Source: Phyllobacteriaceae bacterium UBA1059
Lineage (GTDB): Bacteria > Pseudomonadota > Alphaproteobacteria > Rhizobiales > Rhizobiaceae
NCBI GenBank assembly: GCA_002316345.1
Contig: DCDI01000247.1
Span: 13,716-20,345 of the forward strand
Direction: 5' to 3'
Length of the DNA: 6,630 nucleotides
Every line of letters starts with the position of its first letter. Within the stretch, counting starts at the first letter, position 1. This document shows positions 4,795-6,630 of this stretch, in pieces. The notes under the pieces are model-generated. The model did not search any database and was not told the DNA's origin. It saw only the letters and a program-made list of their open reading frames with translations. Both the position numbers and the translations under genes were made by a program.

Positions 4795-5934
4795 TCAGTC
4801 TCCGAAGGACTCAAAGAAGTCCTTCATGCGGGAAAAGAAGCCGCTGGAATTGGGCGAGTTTTCCTTCGAGGACAGCTGCTCGAACTCTTCCAGCAATTCG
4901 CGCTGGCGGCGCGTGAGGTTCTGCGGCGTTTCGATGTCGACCTGGATGTAAAGGTCACCGACCGTTGCCTGGCGTAGAACCGGCATGCCCTTGGAGCGCA
5001 GACGGAACTGGCGTCCGTTCTGCGTGCCTTCCGGCACTTTGACGCGGGTTTGCGTGCCGTCCAGCGTGGTCACCTCGAACTGACCGCCGAGGGCTGCCGT
5101 GGTCATCGAGATCGGCACCTTGCAATAAAGGTCGGCGCCGTCGCGCTGGAAGAACTCGTGCGGCTTGACGGACAGGAAGATGTAGAGATCGCCGGACGGA
5201 CCGCCACGCATGCCGGCCTCGCCTTCACCGGACAAACGGATACGGGTGCCATCTTCAATGCCGGCCGGGATGTTGACGGACAGCGAACGCTCTTCGGTGA
5301 GACGGCCCTGTCCGGCGCATTTCGGGCAAGGATCCTTGATGGTTTGGCCGCGGCCCTGACATTGCGGGCAGGTGCGCTCGACCGAAAAGAAGCCCTGGGC
5401 TGCACGAACGCGGCCGGTGCCGGAGCACATGGAGCAGGTAACGGGCTGCGTGCCGGGCTTGGCGCCGCTGCCGCCGCATTCGTCACAGGTGATGGACGAG
5501 GGAACGCGAACCTCGGCGGTCTTGCCGGTAAAGGCTTCGCCGAGTGAGATTTCCATATTGTAGCGCAGATCGCTGCCGCGCTCGCGGCCGTTGGCGGAGC
5601 GGCGCTGGCGACCGCCGCCCATCATCTCGCCGAAAATATCTTCGAATATGTCCGAGAAGCCGCCAGCCTGGCCGAAGCCGCTACCCCCGCGAGAGCCGCC
5701 CATGCCGTTTTCAAAGGCCGCATGGCCGAAGCGATCATAGGCCGCGCGCTTTTGCGGGTCCTTCAGGCACTCATAGGCTTCGCCAATTTCCTTGAACTTG
5801 CGTTCGGCCTCTGCATCCCCCGGATTGCGGTCGGGATGGTACTGCATCGCGAGTTTGCGGAAGGCTGACTTCAGCTCTTTTTCGTCGGCGCCCTTCTGGA
5901 CGCCGAGCATCTCGTAGTAATCGGCCTTGCTCAT
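4795..5934 (-). CDS. dnaJ: Chaperone protein DnaJ (Hsp40, type I)
   Basis: This is a complete 379-residue class I J-protein, the DnaK co-chaperone that delivers unfolded clients and stimulates DnaK ATP hydrolysis. The J domain (about 1-70) contains HPD at 33-35. A glycine/phenylalanine region follows (about 76-110). The zinc-binding domain has four CxxCxGxG repeats with cysteines at 150/153, 167/170, 189/192 and 203/206, all intact. The two C-terminal substrate-binding barrels include SVKPHEFFQRDGADLYC and GDLYIQV, then a short tail ending in FFESFGD. The start is fixed by the conserved MSKADYYEMLGV. No good Shine-Dalgarno lies at normal distance: the nearest purine run (AGGG) is about 16 bases away, unlike the other genes here. 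It lies 232 bp downstream of dnaK in the same direction, the usual alphaproteobacterial dnaKJ arrangement. Confidence 0.97.
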   Translation of the reverse strand: MSKADYYEMLGVQKGADEKELKSAFRKLAMQYHPDRNPGDAEAERKFKEIGEAYECLKDPQKRAAYDRFGHAAFENGMGGSRGGSGFGQAGGFSDIFEDIFGEMMGGGRQRRSANGRERGSDLRYNMEISLGEAFTGKTAEVRVPSSITCDECGGSGAKPGTQPVTCSMCSGTGRVRAAQGFFSVERTCPQCQGRGQTIKDPCPKCAGQGRLTEERSLSVNIPAGIEDGTRIRLSGEGEAGMRGGPSGDLYIFLSVKPHEFFQRDGADLYCKVPISMTTAALGGQFEVTTLDGTQTRVKVPEGTQNGRQFRLRSKGMPVLRQATVGDLYIQVDIETPQNLTRRQRELLEEFEQLSSKENSPNSSGFFSRMKDFFESFGD

Positions 5935-5971
5935 ATCGCGCTATCGGGACCCTGGGATTGATGTGTCGGAG

Positions 5972-6003
5972 GGCGAAATCGCCGGAGCGGGTTCGACTTC
6001 AAG
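5972..6003 (-). promoter_or_regulatory. Possible weak RpoH-like promoter before dnaJ
   Basis: On the minus strand, CTTGAAG (6003-5997) is followed, 17 bases after its CTTG, by GCGATTT (5982-5976). The first box fits heat-shock sigma (RpoH) sites well. The second matches the alphaproteobacterial form CYTATNT at only about four of the six defined positions. Two small stems overlap it: CTTCA/TGAAG (5997-6011) and GGCGA/TCGCC (5972-5983). It is low-confidence; dnaJ may simply be read from the dnaK promoter. Confidence 0.2.
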
Positions 6004-6017
6004 TAATGAAGCACGGC

Positions 6018-6034
6018 CCGCTATGCCATAGCGG
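6018..6034. repeat. 17-bp palindrome between dnaK and dnaJ
   Basis: CCGCTATG-C-CATAGCGG is a perfect 8-bp inverted repeat around a single central base, 84 bases upstream of the dnaJ start. The loop is too short for an ideal RNA hairpin and no U-run follows on the minus strand. A protein-binding site is as likely as an RNA structure. It does not match CIRCE, the HrcA site (TTAGCACTC-N9-GAGTGCTAA). Confidence 0.45.
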
Positions 6035-6106
6035 CGTCCACACACCCATCGTTTTTTATCAATTGGTGATCGGCTCAGCTTAGACCGAGCCTGCTTCCGT
6101 CAAGAC

Positions 6107-6139
6107 AAAGCCCGGCGCTTTGCGGCACCGGGCTTCGTT
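6107..6139 (-). terminator. Terminator/attenuator hairpin downstream of dnaK
   Basis: AAGCCCGG (6108-6115) and CCGGGCTT (6128-6135) form a perfect GC-rich 8-bp stem, with a possible inner CGC/GCG extension. It begins about 31 bases after the dnaK stop codon. On the minus strand the stem runs into TGTCTTG, a modest U tract. Partial termination here would give more dnaK than dnaJ message, as reported for dnaKJ operons of related bacteria. Confidence 0.6.
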
Positions 6140-6166
6140 TCACGTGAGTCGTGCAGAAGCTCGCGA

Positions 6167-6630
6167 TCAGGCGGTCTTCTTCTTGTCGTCTTCGTCGATC
6201 TCTTCGAAGTCGGCATCCACCACGTCTTCACCGGCCTTGCGGGCATCAGCCTGAGCGTCCGCTTCCGCGGCTTCAGACTGGCTGGCCTCGTACATGGCCT
6301 GGCCGAGCTTCATCGACACCTCAGCCAGAGCATTGCTCTTGGCCTTAATGTCTTCGGCATCGTCACCTTCAACCGCCGTCTTCAGCGCGGCGATGGCATC
6401 GGCGATCGCGGTGCGATCGGCTTCCGAAACCTTGTCACCGTAATCGGCCAGCGACTTCTCGGATGAGTGGATCAGACCTTCAGCCTGGTTCTTGGCCTCA
6501 ACCGCAGCGCGACGCTTCTTGTCGGCGTCGGCATTGGCCTCCGCGTCCTTCACCATCTTCTCGATGTCGGCATCCGACAAACCGCCGGAAGCCTGAATGC
6601 GGATCTGGTGCTCCTTGCCGGTGCCCTTGT
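6167..6630 (-). CDS. dnaK: 3' end of chaperone DnaK (Hsp70), partial
   Basis: The frame is open from the right edge of the window to a TGA at 6169-6167, giving the last 153 residues. It enters at KGTGKEHQIRIQASGGLSD, the end of the beta-sandwich substrate-binding domain, followed by the helical lid (DIEKMVKDAEANADADKKRR, NQAEGLIHSSEKSL, and so on). The tail is acidic and carries the conserved VVDADFEEIDEDDK motif, ending in KKKTA, as in alphaproteobacterial DnaK. The ATPase domain and start lie outside the window. DnaK is the cytoplasmic ATP-dependent chaperone that works with DnaJ, encoded next, and GrpE. No damage is visible in this part. Confidence 0.97.
   Translation of the reverse strand, partial: KGTGKEHQIRIQASGGLSDADIEKMVKDAEANADADKKRRAAVEAKNQAEGLIHSSEKSLADYGDKVSEADRTAIADAIAALKTAVEGDDAEDIKAKSNALAEVSMKLGQAMYEASQSEAAEADAQADARKAGEDVVDADFEEIDEDDKKKTA

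Noticed and set aside
4175..4951. Plus-strand frame opposite pmtA and the dnaJ end
   Set aside because: It spans two real genes and a spacer in antisense; no motif supports it.
6018..6034. CIRCE/HrcA operator for dnaJ
   Set aside because: The palindrome has a one-base centre and lacks the TTAGCACTC/GAGTGCTAA arms.
1..6630. A new multi-gene defence, mobile or biosynthetic system
   Set aside because: All genes belong to recognised families in a plausible core-chromosome order; no transposase, integrase, toxin, CRISPR repeat or attachment-site duplication was seen.

Overview
The window looks like core chromosome of a Rhizobiales alphaproteobacterium, most likely Rhizobiaceae (Rhizobium, Agrobacterium or Sinorhizobium type). 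The evidence is high-GC coding sequence, a dnaK-dnaJ pair followed by a rhizobial-type PmtA phospholipid N-methyltransferase, a short alphaproteobacterial PyrF, an intracellular PhaZ polyhydroxybutyrate depolymerase, and a transglutaminase-like cysteine peptidase of the BTLCP/DUF920 family. The genus is inferred from recognised protein families; no database search was possible.

Layout. Positions 1-123 (+) are the last 40 codons of a ComM/YifB-type AAA+ ATPase. Every other gene is on the minus strand, so transcription runs from right to left: dnaK 3' end (6630-6167), dnaJ (5934-4795), pmtA (4711-4106), an NADPH-dependent FMN reductase-like flavoprotein (4094-3501), pyrF (3504-2815), a DUF1330 protein (2803-2510), phaZ (2375-1074) and the BTLCP peptidase (942-301). 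The peptidase gene converges on comM and ends in a good intrinsic terminator.

How the genes fit together. dnaK and dnaJ form the Hsp70 chaperone pair, separated by a 232-bp spacer with a hairpin terminator/attenuator after dnaK and an unusual 17-bp palindrome. The genes from pmtA to DUF1330 form a tight four-gene unit with gaps of 11, -4 and 11 bp. A promoter-like sequence precedes pmtA. The ATGA overlap and a Shine-Dalgarno sequence built into the pyrF stop codon point to translational coupling. The unit mixes membrane lipid methylation, a flavoprotein, UMP synthesis and a small unknown protein. phaZ has its own promoter-like sequence.

The most interesting observation is a pair of TTGC-N3-GCAA palindromes, 22 bp apart, upstream of phaZ. 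One overlaps the candidate -35 box. They resemble the TGC-N3/4-GCA operators of PhaR/AniA regulators of polyhydroxybutyrate metabolism.

I saw no tRNA, rRNA, insertion sequence, prophage, CRISPR or defence genes, and no new multi-gene system. The window is mostly conserved housekeeping DNA, and the signals worth a second look are in the spacers.
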